Below are positions 10,269-23,414 of a stretch of DNA of 64,000 bases, in pieces; the stretch's first letter is position 1, and each line of letters begins with the position of its first letter. The notes below the pieces were generated by a model. It saw nothing but the letters and a program-made list of their open reading frames with translations, did no database searches and was not told the origin of the DNA. Origin of the DNA: Pilaira anomala (taxonomy: Eukaryota > Mucoromycota > Mucoromycetes > Mucorales > Mucoraceae). A program made the position numbers and the translations under genes. The stretch lies in contig JAIXMQ010000059.1 of assembly GCA_025716855.1 (NCBI GenBank), forward strand, positions 111,588 to 175,587. Direction: 5' to 3'.

Positions 10269-13200
10269 ATGGACTCTGCTAATCATAATGTATTGCAGTT
10301 TGTCTCTGCAGCAGCACAAGTTGTAATATGATATATTTGATTGCTTATTTTTATAATACTTCTAACATATATCTATAGTTTGAAACTCAAGAAGTCGAAG
10401 ATATGAAAGGTAACAGCAGAAGAAAAAAAAAAAGAAAGATGTACTCACTCATCGTTTGTTTTTGAATTAGGTTCTTCAAGTGGTAATGAAAAAAAAAAAA
10501 AAGATCCTGAAGACATCATTTAAACTTTTTGTTATTAGATTTAAGACATTCGCTTGAAATAAATAACTTGTCTCATCAAACGTGGGATATACCAGACAGA
10601 GTGGATGAGTTATTGAATGAAGAAAAAGTGATATTTGAAAAGCCTGATCAAATTCGTCAACTTCTAGCCGAAGCAACAGGAGTCATTGACGAAGAACCAA
10701 TTATAACCGGTGCATCCGCCGCCACCTCAGCAATTGCAGCTAGTACTACATCAACATGTCAACAAACAATAGAAGAAAGGATAAGGAGTATATTTCATAT
10801 ACCTACAAACGAAGTATTAAAAGGAGAATGGCCATGTTATATTGTTCAATCAGCTATTGTGCCGGGATTTATGTATTTAATGAGTAACCATATTTGTTTT
10901 TATGCTTCGTTACCAAAGGGACAGGTAATGTGATAAAATAAGACATGTGTGTATTATATAACTCACATGAGTTTTATTTTTTGTTATAGGTATCTTTTAA
11001 TAAATCAGGTTATCTCTTGTTAAAAAAATCAGGAAAGATAAAGAATAATCAGTACGAACGTTATTATTTTGATATAAAACAAGATGTTTTGGCTTGGTTT
11101 GAAAGTTCGACAGATACTTATTCCCCTTTAGGTAAAATTGATCTCAAGTATGCATTGGCTGTACGACAATCTACCAAACGAAAGTATGGGTTAAGGATAA
11201 TTACAATGAATAAGACTTGGCATTTACAAGCGGATACAAGTGCAGCAGTAGTAGAATGGTAAAAAAAAAACTAGTCATATGAAGAAGGTTGTTTATCCTG
11301 TTATTCACTCAATTTTTATGTGTAGGACGAATGCTCTACAAAAGGCAATATTCAGAGCAAAAAATAATGGGAACAGTTTAAAAATCAAATTACCTTTTGA
11401 AAACATATTGGATATTGAACAGACAGAAGCATTTGAATTCCAAAAATTTCTCAAGATAAGAGCAGTAGATATTGATGATAGCTTTGTAATGGATGAGGTA
11501 AATATATATATATACATATCTGTATAAAATGATATCATCTTACTTATGTCTAGTATCGATAGTATTACTTTGCTTATTTTTCAGATATACAACATACCTT
11601 TCATTGCTTGAAAAACGCATGGGAAATACGTACTCGTGATTCATCTCAATCTTCTTCAATTTATGATGAAGCAGATAGTAATTCACCTTCACTTTCTATA
11701 TCCGATTTATATGATGCAGATTCACAACCTATTACAATTCCTGTAGCTAGCCATTTATCTCAACCTCCTCCTGCACAACCTAAAAGATCTAATTCGGTAG
11801 TTGCAAATGCATTAGCTGTACCTGGCGCATTAAAGGATTTTTTATATCCTTCTACATCTTCAAGTAAATCAACTGTTAAATCAGCTCCATCCATCAAGGA
11901 AGATAATTCATCTAGCTCAGAAGATGATGATGATCAATCAGTTGGCTGGTTAAAAGGTAAAAGTCGATCTGGCATGAAATTGGTCTATGGCCTATTAGGT
12001 GCAAATACAATGGCCGGTAGTCCGTCTACCGCTTTTGAGTTTTACGGTGACGATGATGACGATGACGAAGAAGAAGACGAGGATGAAGAAGTAGAGAGTT
12101 ATACGGTTAAAAATCGGTTACATCGATCGGATGAAGCGGAAGTTATTACTGATCGCATCTTGACAAACTTTCGAAAATACTTTGTATTACCGGAAACGGA
12201 AGAGTTATTAACAGGTACAGTAAATACACATATTTTTTTTTTAACGAAGTTGAACCAACTAAATATGCATCTAGTTTATTGCTGCTCACTTATGAAGACA
12301 TTACCTTGTTATGGTAAACTATACATCTCTACAAACTACATTTCATTTAACTCAAAAGGATTTGCAACCAAGGCGAAAATGATTATACCATTTACAGACG
12401 TCATTCGAATTCAAAAGATAAAGAGTCGAGGCTACATATTTCATTCGCTTTCTATCTTAACGCAGACAAAGAAAGAAATATTTTTAGAGTTTTCGTCCAT
12501 CACGCGACGTAACAGCTGCTTCGCTAAATTATTCCTTCAACATAAACGAGCATTAGAAAGTCAAACGGAGCCAGATAAAGCAGAACAGTAAGTTATGGTA
12601 ATATAGATTTTAAATTTTTTCTCTCATTCATATGGTTATTGTAGGAGTATCAAGGACTGGGAAACTAAATTAATGCAGGATAAATTCAAAGATAGAGTGG
12701 TGCCAAAGAATGCAAGTCTACCTATATTCTCTCATGTATCTAATGAAGTAACACTTGTGTATAAAAAACCGGAAAAATCACTTCATTTTACTTGTATCAC
12801 TATCGGAACAAGAGGTGACGTTCAACCTTATATTGCGCTCTGTAAAGGGTTGATGAAAGAAGGACATCGGTGTAGAATTGCAACGCATGATGAATTCCAA
12901 GACTGGATTGAAGAGCATGGAATCGAGTTTAGGACTGTAGGCGGAGATCCTGGAGAATTGATGGTAGGTAGATAAAGAAACAAATAAACATTGATATTAA
13001 TTTTGGTATATAGAGAATTTGTGTGGAGAATAATTTCTTCAGTGTCAATTTTGTTGTAGAGGGATTAAGGCTTGTATGTTTAAAAATGATAAAATTATTA
13101 GTTTATTTTTTTTTTACTGATATTTTTCTTTTTTAATTATAGTTCAAGGACTGGATAGGTGATTTATTAACATTTTCTTGGAAAGCTGTACAGGGTACAG

Positions 13201-14461
13201 ACATTATTATTGAAAGTCCTAGCGCAATGATTGGAGTTCACATGGCAGAAGCACTTCGTAAGTAGTGAACCTATTTTATAAGATAAAATACATCTTTTTT
13301 TTTAAATCAATCACTCACACGCGTTATTATCAGGTGTACCTTATTTTAGATCATTTCCTATGCCCATGACCCGTACAAGATCATTTCCACACCCATTTGC
13401 TACCCCAAACAACCCAAAAGGACGGCTCTATAACGACATGACCTATGTATTGTTTGACCATGCGATCTGGAGAGCCATTGCAACACGTACAAATGTATTC
13501 AGACAATCTATCTTAGGCCTACCTGCAACAAGTTACGAGAAATTGGAAGTATGGAAGATACCTTATCTTTACTCATTTAGTCCTAGTATTGTACCTAGTC
13601 CTTTAGATTGGTTAGACTGGATACACTGTACTGGGTATTGGTTTTTAGATAACCCACAAACAGGATGGAGACCCGATCCCGAATTAAAAGCGTTTATTGA
13701 AGCAAAAGATAGCAGACCGATTGTGTATATTGGGTTTGGATCAATCATTGTGTCTGATCCACAAGAGATTACAAGAGTGATTATTGAGTCTGTATTGTTA
13801 TCCAATGTTAGAGCAATTGTCTCTCAAGGTTGGTCTTCAAGACTTGCAGGCGGCGGTGAAAATGATATGTTAAAAAAACATCCAGGCACGATATTAAGTG
13901 TACAGTCCGTTCCTCATGATTGGTTGTTTCCTAAAATTAGAGTGGTTGTGCATCATGGTGGTGCAGGAACAACAGCAGCTGGATTAAGAGCAGGTAGACC
14001 CACAATTATTAAACCCTTCTTTGCGGATCAGTTCTTTTGGGGTGAACGTGTAGAGGAAATGGGAATTGGAAAGTGTATTAAGAGCTTGACGGTTGAGCAG
14101 TTGTCTGCTGCACTTTTAGTGGTTTCTACTGATGAAAATATGTTGAAAGTTGCAAATAAGGTTGGACAGAAAATTCGAGCAGTAAGTTTTGCAGTAGTAG
14201 CTATTGATTCTGTCTACAGTTGTTAATATATTTATATTTTATCTATAGGAAACAGGTGTGGACACAGCTATACAATGTATTTATCGTGATATGGAAAGAG
14301 CTAAAGCCCGAACAATGTCATCTATTCAAAAGGCATTAGGAACAGATCAAGATATATTATCTGCTAGCTTCACTGGAGAAGAAGATCAAGATTGGACATT
14401 AATTGATGACACAGCTTCTGGATCTATATCACCTGGATCTTGGAAACCAAAAGATATTTAG
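10269..14461 (+). CDS. atg26: Sterol 3-beta-glucosyltransferase (GRAM-PH-GRAM-GT)
   Basis: Transfers glucose from UDP-glucose to ergosterol-type sterols at membranes; in some fungi it is needed for pexophagy. Thirteen exons close in phase to 1,146 residues: 10269-10319, 10379-10409, 10471-10482, 10539-10924, 10990-11258, 11326-11497, 11563-12214, 12275-12587, 12645-12963, 13014-13073, 13143-13257, 13334-14181, 14249-14461. Domains in order: first GRAM (about 109-160, [16 protein letters not shown]), PH (about 161-260), an acidic Ser-rich insert with an Asp/Glu run near 470, second GRAM (about 505-610, [14 protein letters not shown]), then the glycosyltransferase from about 677 ([11 protein letters not shown]). 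The donor-site motif is [19 protein letters not shown]. Exon 3 is a 12-nt microexon. The intron at 12215-12274 is 60 nt and stop-free, so it can be mistaken for coding sequence. Confidence 0.95.
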
Positions 14462-14614
14462 TAATAATAAACCACCGTGTACAATATATATAAAATGAAA
14501 ATACATTTTTTTTTATTATTATTTTTATTCCATAATTTCGAGTATTTACAACAGAAGCTTTTTTTTTTTGTGTGAGTGTGGGGGATCGTTTTCTCGTTTT
14601 TTTTTTATCTTTCT
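14462..14614. other. Short convergent gap between ATG26 and RRP4
   Basis: These 153 bases are shared 3' flank of two convergent genes, rich in T runs. No extra feature is seen. Confidence 0.6.
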
Positions 14615-14858
14615 TTAAGCAGAACGCATCCTTAAACTTGCTTCTCTGGTAATTGATTCAATGACATCTAATTCAAGTAATTCCTTTACTGAATGTCCCA
14701 AGGAAGCTTCGTATGTGTAAATAATGATTGTATCGTTGATATGCATATATTGTTTGGCTAATGCAGAAATACAATTTGAAACTCTGGCAATATCCAATCT
14801 CTCTTCCGCGCTGATATCCTATATTTTTATTTTATTTGTTTAGTAACCCATCCTCTCA

Positions 14859-14894
<36 letters not shown>

Positions 14895-15775
14895 TACATC
14901 GTTTGTGCTGGAATAATAAACAGTAGGATCAGTATCGTCACCCAAAACAGTTTGGAACTTCTTATGGACCCAAATATAACCATTAAGACCAAGAATGACA
15001 TCAACACCACAAGGAAGTGAATGAAATTGGGATTTACAACGTTGAACAAGAACAGGAGGTACACATACAAATGATCCATTTCTTAATTTACAAAACTTGA
15101 AACCACGGGTATGAAGACCCATTGTGCCGTCGTTGTAAAATGCTTGTACTTCTGCAACTAATACATCTCCTTCTGCAAAGAATTGTCTCATTTGAAGCTC
15201 ATCTGCTTCATTTTTACGTCTCTAAAAAAAAAAGCTATCAGTATACATCATTTAAGGTTTGTAGGATGTTGCATTATTACCTGTACACCTCCAGGAAGAC
15301 TGACTGAACTCAATAAAAGATTGGCATCTTGTCTGGCATTTGTATCTACTTTCCAACGTCTCATAGCAACCTAATAAGAATATATAAATAAATAATACTT
15401 GATATCTACAAAAGAGGGTTTCCTTTACTTCAGTAATACGGCCTACAACAATATCACCAATTTCAGCAGTATAACGTGTCTTTAAAGGTCGAACAGATAA
15501 TAATTTGTTCACTCTTTCAACTGCACCAGCTACAGAAGAAATAACAGTACCTTCACCGTCTGTATAGGTACCATGACCTCTATATTTTAGAGAAATATTT
15601 GTTAAATGGTGTTGAGGAAAAAAAAAAGGGAAGTTGAGTCGAATTACCTCATGAATTGTTGATCGGTGGTGACGGTCTCACCAGGGTTGACTAAATGAGC
15701 TTGTTCATCGTCAATTTCCATGCGATCGGTGTTTACTTTGGGAGTAGGGACGGGTGATAATATAGTTAACTCCAT
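14615..15775 (-). CDS. rrp4: Exosome complex RNA-binding subunit Rrp4
   Basis: Cap subunit of the RNA exosome, which channels RNA substrates for 3'-5' decay and rRNA processing. Five exons on the minus strand (15648-15775, 15429-15579, 15281-15370, 14898-15221, 14615-14818) close in phase to 298 residues, a normal length. The N-terminal part carries GHGTY, typical of Rrp4. The S1 domain follows ([45 protein letters not shown]). A KH-like domain begins around [12 protein letters not shown], with the G-x-N-G-x-W signature in place. The last intron, between the KH core and the C-terminal helix, holds an (AT)n microsatellite at about 14862-14890. The start is the first Met, [13 protein letters not shown]. 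Confidence 0.95.
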
Positions 15776-17061
15776 GTTTGTTGTTTTAAATATGGTATAA
15801 AGATAGAAGCGAAAGAGAGAGAAAAAATTTAAAAGCCCAAAGTTATTTTTCGGAATACCGCGCGCACTCTTGATATAAGCCACACGTAAAGAAGATACTC
15901 TTCAAAGGAAGTTTTTCCCTTCTTGGATGAGCAGCCAAATTTAAGATATGGCAAGTATAAGCGGATTTAGCTACTGTATTATTTATGGAAGGATTATGAT
16001 AGATTGAATACAGACTTTTAATGTATAAAAGAGCCCTCCAAAACTCAGGTATGAAAACAGGACCAATAGTTGGCAGTAATTGTGTTTTCAAGAAGAAGTA
16101 TATCGAAATTAAAGCCATGCAATGACTTTTGCAAGTCTAAATCAATTCTATACAAAGAAGCACTTTCATGATCATTTTTTAGCTGCTTCTCTTCTTTTTC
16201 AATATGAATATATTATCATCATTATACAGCAATGCTTTTGTTGGGACAAAATAATTAAAAACTTAAATAGAGAAACTCTGTTACATGTAACAATATACCG
16301 GATACATACATGTATAAAAGGAGCCTCAGTATTTATTTGTAGAGGTATTATCTTTTCATATATAATCAAATAAAGTTAAACCATTAAACTTGACAGTGTC
16401 ATTGACGAAGAAGGGAAGTAATATACATAGATTTTTTTTTTAAATATTAACGCATGAAAGATACAGCAAGGCTATCCAATTATTCGAACATCAAACCTGC
16501 TAGAAAAATTATGACTGGGTACCGGATGTAAAACTAAAAGACTATGTTAATTGTTTAAAAATTCGACTAGCAGAAAAAAAAAAAAAGTAAAAGGTTTGGA
16601 TGTAGATGGCTCCAAAAACCCGTAAAGTCTTACAGTGTACAAGATATACATACCTTTTTTTCTATAATCCCCTCACCCTTTTTTTGCTCAAAAAGAACAC
16701 ATCCATATATTTTATGTCATAAATGATATTTTAGTTCAAAAAAAAATATATATGCATGTTTGGAAGTCTCACACAGCTTTTTACAGTTCTCTGGCCTTGT
16801 CTATAAAGAAAATTTAACCTTAGGCCGGCCTATCAGCGCATATCTGTAAAATATAAGGCAGTTGGGGAGAAACGCACCTGCGCCCACCAGTGTAAAAATC
16901 AGGAGGCTTATAAGCCACATTTATTGCCGTTATTTGAGCTCACTTTTGGATTTGGTAATACAGAACGAAGTCACTGACTGTATTTTTTTGACATTTTTTT
17001 TTTTACATGAAATAAGCTTTTTTTCTTTTTTTCGAACAGATCTTAACATAAAACTAAAAAA
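15776..17061. other. Divergent intergenic region between RRP4 and RIO2
   Basis: These 1,286 bases separate the divergent rrp4 and rio2 genes and should hold both promoters. Short open frames are present but lack coding character (low-complexity, no splice logic). A palindromic GGCCGGCC occurs near 16823. A T-rich, TTTTTCTTTTTTTCG-type stretch precedes the rio2 start. Confidence 0.5.
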
Positions 17062-18672
<1,611 letters not shown>

Positions 18673-19980
18673 TAATATAAAAAGCTCACTACATATCAAA
18701 AAGTACCATTCTCTTATCATTTTGTCATATTAATTAACTAATAAAGAAAAAAAATACATATATACTTTTACCAACATCTTTTTCTATCATCAATACATAA
18801 TGTAGAAGAGGAACCAACTTCAAAGAGGTTCTAGCCAATAAGATTATCAAAAACTTAATCTCAACATCACGTGATTGAAAAAATAATATAAATACCTGGC
18901 TCTTTTTCCATGTTTTAAAAAACATTTGCTTGACCTTGACCTTTTTTTTTTCAAAACGTCCAAAATCTAACTCTAAAGCACTCCTTTAGTATTCTAAACA
19001 TACAGAATTAACGAAAAAGTTACATAAGCATGAAAATTTCCCCTACGTAAAAAAAAACGGTTACTTTATTAGGAGGACTTAATAAAGCAAGATACTTTTT
19101 TTTATAAGTGAGAGGCACGAATTCACGGTTATGCAAATCTATAATGATGAGCACAATAAAATAAAAAGATTTGTACAACCTACAACAAATACGTACCATC
19201 CTATAACTCCGAAAGGCTTTGTAGAAAATGCATACATCTAATATACTGATTGCTGAAAGGAGTTTTTTAATAAGATTGTAACAAATATTACAACCAGAGA
19301 TAAAATATTTTTTCCATTTCATTATCATCTGACACTTTTTTTTTCTTCCTTTATCATTTTTTTCAATAAATACTATTCATAATTTATAACATCATAATAC
19401 AATCACGTAGGAGCTTCTGAAACTCGTTTTATTTTAAAGTAGGGCTATGTAAAAAGCTGCTTTTATTGTATATATACAAAACCGTCAACTGAGTATCTAA
19501 CACTTAATTACGCATCTTGTTTTATTTCCATCTTCAATACTTAATTCACTTAAATCATCTACATATGTATATTAGGACTATTTATCAACGTTATTAAATG
19601 ATCAACTCTTTTATGAACCAAAATTTTTTTTACCTGTTCAAAAAGTTTGTGTGAGCTTACATGTTTAATCAGCGTTTTCAGTTACTCAGCGCTCTCAGTT
19701 ACTCAGCATACGCATGAATTTAGTTCACCTGTGCAACTGACTCTTAATTCTGAGTATTCACTTTTATGCATTTTTCATTTATAATTATACACGCGAACAA
19801 TTAAAAAATTATTTATGAGTGCTCGTGAGTTTATCTGCTTAAAATTATGAAAGTAATAGTGACGTTAAAGTGAAGTGTTTTATTTATATACTTTTCAACA
19901 TGAGAAAAAAAAAAAATTATCAAAAACGAAGAGAGAAAAATATTTTTCATTTTATTTATTTTTAAAAAAAAAAAGTAAAG
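18673..19980. other. Gene-poor AT-rich region downstream of RIO2
   Basis: No convincing gene is seen in 1,308 bases. Noted items: a 10-bp palindrome ATCACGTGAT (18866-18875) with a TATAAATA-like box shortly after, promoter-like but with no downstream coding frame; and a 12-bp direct repeat CAGTTACTCAGC twice at about 19679-19707. Several long A or T runs occur. Confidence 0.45.
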
Positions 19981-20180
19981 TGTAGTGTTTGGCCTTTCTA
20001 ATGAAAGAAAGTTTCCAAGGCTTACCACGGGGAGGTACACTACTTAAGCCCCAACCTAGGGAATGTTGCCCTAGGCCAAACGCCAGCACTGATGTCCATT
20101 GTTGCTGGTGTAAAGCAACGCTGATCCAAATGAACACCAAGTGCCCGTCTGTTGTGTCCCGCTTGAAGAAATCTGTTGAA
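19981..20180. other. Higher-GC patch of unknown origin
   Basis: About 190 bases (roughly 19990-20180) are clearly richer in G and C than the surroundings and abut the start of the 14-bp minisatellite. Open frames run through on both strands but join directly into repeat sequence, so they are not credible genes. It may be a fragment of a mobile element or of a decayed gene. I cannot identify it. Confidence 0.35.
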
Positions 20181-20499
20181 GATCTCAGGGATTCGTATCG
20201 TATTCTTCGTATCGTATTCTTCATATCGTATTCCTCGTATCGTATTCTTCGTATCGTATTCCTCGTATCGTATTCCTCGTATGGTATTATTCGTATGGTA
20301 TTCTTCATATCGTATTCTTCGTATGGTATTCTTCGTATCGTATTCTTCGTATCGTATTCCTCGTATGGTATTCTTCGTATGGTATTCTTCGTATGGTATT
20401 CTTCGTATGGTATTCTTCGTATCGTATTCTTCGTATGGTATTCTTCGTATCGTATTCCACTTTTTTTTTCCACTTTTTTTTTTCCACTTTTTTTTTTCC

Positions 20500-20541
<42 letters not shown>

Positions 20542-20600
20542 TTATACCCTTTTTTTTTACTCTTTTTTTTTTACCTTTTTTTTTTACCTCTTTTTTTTTG
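20181..20600. repeat. 14-bp minisatellite followed by spaced poly-T tracts
   Basis: From about 20191 to 20456 a 14-nt unit (TATCGTATTCTTCG, with variants TATGG, TCCTC and CAT) is repeated head to tail about 19 times. It is followed to about 20600 by T9-T30 runs separated by CCAC or ACC. Because 14 is not a multiple of 3, all frames on both strands stay open and give artefactual repeat-peptide ORFs. No coding role is supported. Confidence 0.9.
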
Positions 20601-20639
20601 GAGGAAGAAAGAGAGAAAAAAGAGGCCTTTATATAGTTT

Positions 20640-21086
20640 TTGATGCCCACCCTTTTTTGGTCAGATGATCATGCAAGTCAAAAGAAAGTCAAAAATGACG
20701 GGTTTTTCTCAAAAATTTCTGGTACAGCAAATAAGGTTTTCAAATCAAAGAAGACAGCGTTTTTTTTTTCACATGTTTGAAAAATACAATGACGATAAGA
20801 TTGTATAATTTTTATATAATCAGTAGGGAGAGCCAAAAGAATATTAGAAAAAGGAGATCAGAATGAGCGTTATACAGTAGTTCAGCATTATAGTGGCTTG
20901 GATTTGATATGGTGACAGAAATTTACACACTTTTTTTTTATGGTTCTTCAAAAACAAATGAATGGAGTGAAAGGAATGAAATAGAAAGAATATATAATAA
21001 GTAATAATAATAATAATAGTGGCAGTAAATAAACGTAGTAGTAGTAGTAGTAGTAGTTGAATAAAAGATATAACATTCTTTTTTTT
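20640..21086. other. Intergenic region with trinucleotide microsatellites
   Basis: No gene is seen. It contains a short (TAA)n at about 20999-21016 and (GTA)n at about 21035-21056 just downstream of the next minus-strand gene, probably in its 3' UTR. Confidence 0.5.
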
Positions 21087-21452
21087 TTAGTTGTTTGATT
21101 CAAATAAAGTGATCAATTCTTTAGTGAATTTGGCAATTTCATAAGCTTCTTTTGCAAGATCACGTTTAGCAATAGCAGTAGCAGTAGCTCCTCTAGCAAA
21201 GTATTTGGATTGTATCATACTTAATCGTTGAGAACATTTTGATAATTGGCCCGATAAAGACTCACATTCGTCTCGATAAGAAAAACCAGCGGAAGTTTGA
21301 CATGTAGCCTTTGATAGTAAAAACTATTTTTTTTTTTTTTTTTTTTTTTACAATTGAGGTAACTACAAAGTGCAGTTTTTTCAACAGTGATTAAAAACAG
21401 GTTAATATCAAGGATTGCATGTGAAGAAAGATGGGATCACTTATACATCCAT
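21087..21452 (-). CDS. Small helical protein of unknown function (75 aa)
   Basis: I do not recognise this protein. The main exon (21087-21308, minus) encodes 73 codons plus stop with good coding character: YRDECESLSGQLSKCSQRL, then KYFARGATATAIAKRD and EAYEIAKFTKELITLFE, predicted mostly helical and possibly coiled-coil. A start can be supplied by a 6-nt first exon ATGGAT (21447-21452) with donor GTATAAG and a 138-nt intron in phase 0, giving MDATCQTSAG. That start is an inference. Another upstream Met-containing frame near 21700 does not splice in phase. It lies beside another small minus-strand gene of similar helical make-up, but no sequence homology between them is obvious. Confidence 0.45.
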
Positions 21453-21994
21453 AAAGTAGAAAAAAGTAGATTTGGAGAATAATCATTTGATGTAAGATAC
21501 ATTTCAAATATGTATATACATACAGTATGTATTTTAACCTGAAAAAAAAAAAAGACGACCTTCATCTTGGTGATTATAATGATTGTGTGCATATTCTCTA
21601 TAAAAGAGTAAGAAGGTCTGATTTTACAACTAATAAAGAGAGTACTGTAAACATTTTTTCTGATTACCGTATTCTTGTATTGTAAGTCAAAGCAAGACAT
21701 GTCTCATAGGCAATATTGTTTTTTAAATTCGAACTTGTCTGAGCGTAAACTTTATTGAATGGTAAATTTATGGTAATTTATGGGAATACCTTGTACAAGC
21801 ATCATAAAAAAAAATCATGAGTTTCATATTAAAAGGGAGAGAGAGAATATTATTTATTATTATTATTATTTTTTTTTTAACAAGTAGGAACACAACACGA
21901 AGAATCTACAAATTCCCTATTATATAATACATTTGTTTAATATTTTACATACATATTACAAAAAATCTCTCTCTCTCTCTCTTATACTGAATTT

Positions 21995-22468
21995 TTACCA
22001 TTCACCTTCAATCATTTCACTCGTCATTTCATACTTATTTAAAGCTAGAGAGAGATCTTCAAGAGCCAATTGAACAGAAGAGATACCTTCTGTATCAAAT
22101 TCGGACCAAAGCTGTTCCGAAAGGTATTCTTTTAATTGTAAACATTCTTGGTATGCATCCTTAAAAATTAAGAATTGAAATTATAAATCTTTATATTATA
22201 TAAATGTATACATTCAGACTTACTTTGGCTATTTCGTTACTCTTTATTTGTTGAGGATCCATCATGACCATCATATGTAAAAGGAAAGAACTTGATCTTT
22301 TAGAATTCACAACTGCCTCTTCCACGCTGATATTTAAAGGAGTAGTCTATATATATATATTTACGAGTAAATAAATCAATTGCATATATCCATACAAAAA
22401 AATGAATGTGTGTATATATATATATATACTTGAGAGACGGAATAACCAGCTACTTGAGTTGAAGGCAT
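21995..22468 (-). CDS. Small helical protein of unknown function (108 aa)
   Basis: Unrecognised. Three exons on the minus strand (22430-22468, 22224-22346, 21995-22159) have clean GT-AG borders and phase-0 joins, giving 108 residues beginning MPSTQVAGYSVSQ. The middle exon reads NISVEEAVVNSKRSSSFLL followed by a Met-rich stretch (HMMVMMDPQQ). The last exon reads DAYQECLQLKEYLSEQLWSE then LALEDLSLALNKYE and ends GEW. The alternation of hydrophobic and charged residues suggests a helical bundle. The ALEDL...LNKYE stretch is loosely reminiscent of GAT/VHS-type adaptor helices, but that is weak. Three phase-compatible introns make a real gene likely. Confidence 0.6.
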
Positions 22469-23414
22469 TGTATAAATAAAAAGTGAATAGAGTAAAAAAA
22501 AAAAAAAAAAAAAAGAAGTAAAAGGAAAAATAAAGAGTGTGAGAAAGAGAGAGAATAAAATAGGAGAGAAGGAGAGAAAGGGGGATGACTGATACAAATA
22601 ATAACGAGCGTGTCTATTTTTCACATGTTAATTTTAAACATTTGCCCAATAAAATTACAACTTTTAAAGTAGCACAGAATATATATACATTTTTTGAACT
22701 TTATCGGCACTCTAGTTTTTACTATTTTTATTAAATGCAACGTTTTTCTTGAATTGCATTTGCTGCTTTTATTAAACGTGTTCCAGTAAAGTTCTTAGTT
22801 GAATGTAACTAATTCGTGTTTCCTTTTTAATTAGTTTCAGTCTTATTTGCATTTACAATTGCAATTGATAAATTGGACAAGATATATTAAAAATTTCTTT
22901 TTCACCACAGGGAAATATCTCCGTAGTAGTAGTATGATTAACAGCAGGGAGACAGCAAAAAATAATATTGAATTAAAATCGAAATATGAAAACAGGAAAA
23001 ATTTGTTATTGGAAGAAAAAAGATGAAAACAACTTTGGTGGGAAACCAGTAAGTTGGGACACTGTCCAAGTCATACCTTTTTTTTTTGTCGGAAAATGAA
23101 ACTTGTCAAATGTATGTACATACAAAAATGAGTGATGCCAGGCTTTTGAATGATTTAGAGCAAAATGAAAGATTTACATGTAAAAATCTCGGTATATTTG
23201 TTTTTATATATATTATCCACTCTGGAGATTCTCTTTACTTTTTATGTAGCTAGCATGAAACTAAAAGATAAAGCCAGTATATAGAATTTTTCAAAGATAG
23301 GCCCTTCTTTGTACAACTTGAACATGCTTTAAAAAAAGATCAAGAGAAAATTTTTTTTTTTTAAAAAACAATTTTTTTTTTCTTTACTCAAAAAAAAAAA
23401 AAAAAAAAAAAAAT
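22469..23414. other. Divergent intergenic region
   Basis: These 946 bases separate a minus-strand small gene from the plus-strand RS/Asn-rich gene and should contain both promoters. An A run of about 18 lies at 22495-22513 and another at 23391-23413 immediately before the downstream ATG. No gene is seen. Confidence 0.5.

Noticed and set aside
12215..12274. Extra 20 residues in the second GRAM domain of Atg26
   Set aside because: The segment is a 60-nt stop-free intron with GT-AG ends and a CTAAAT branch site; removing it restores the GRAM sequence.
15843..16373. Open frames of 83-91 codons between RRP4 and RIO2
   Set aside because: AT-driven, with no recognisable motif or splice partner, and overlapping likely promoters.
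20040..20650. Overlapping ORFs of 60-232 codons on both strands (IRRIPYEEY- and VFFVSYSSY-type repeats)
   Set aside because: They are translations of a 14-nt minisatellite and T tracts; all frames are open for the same trivial reason.
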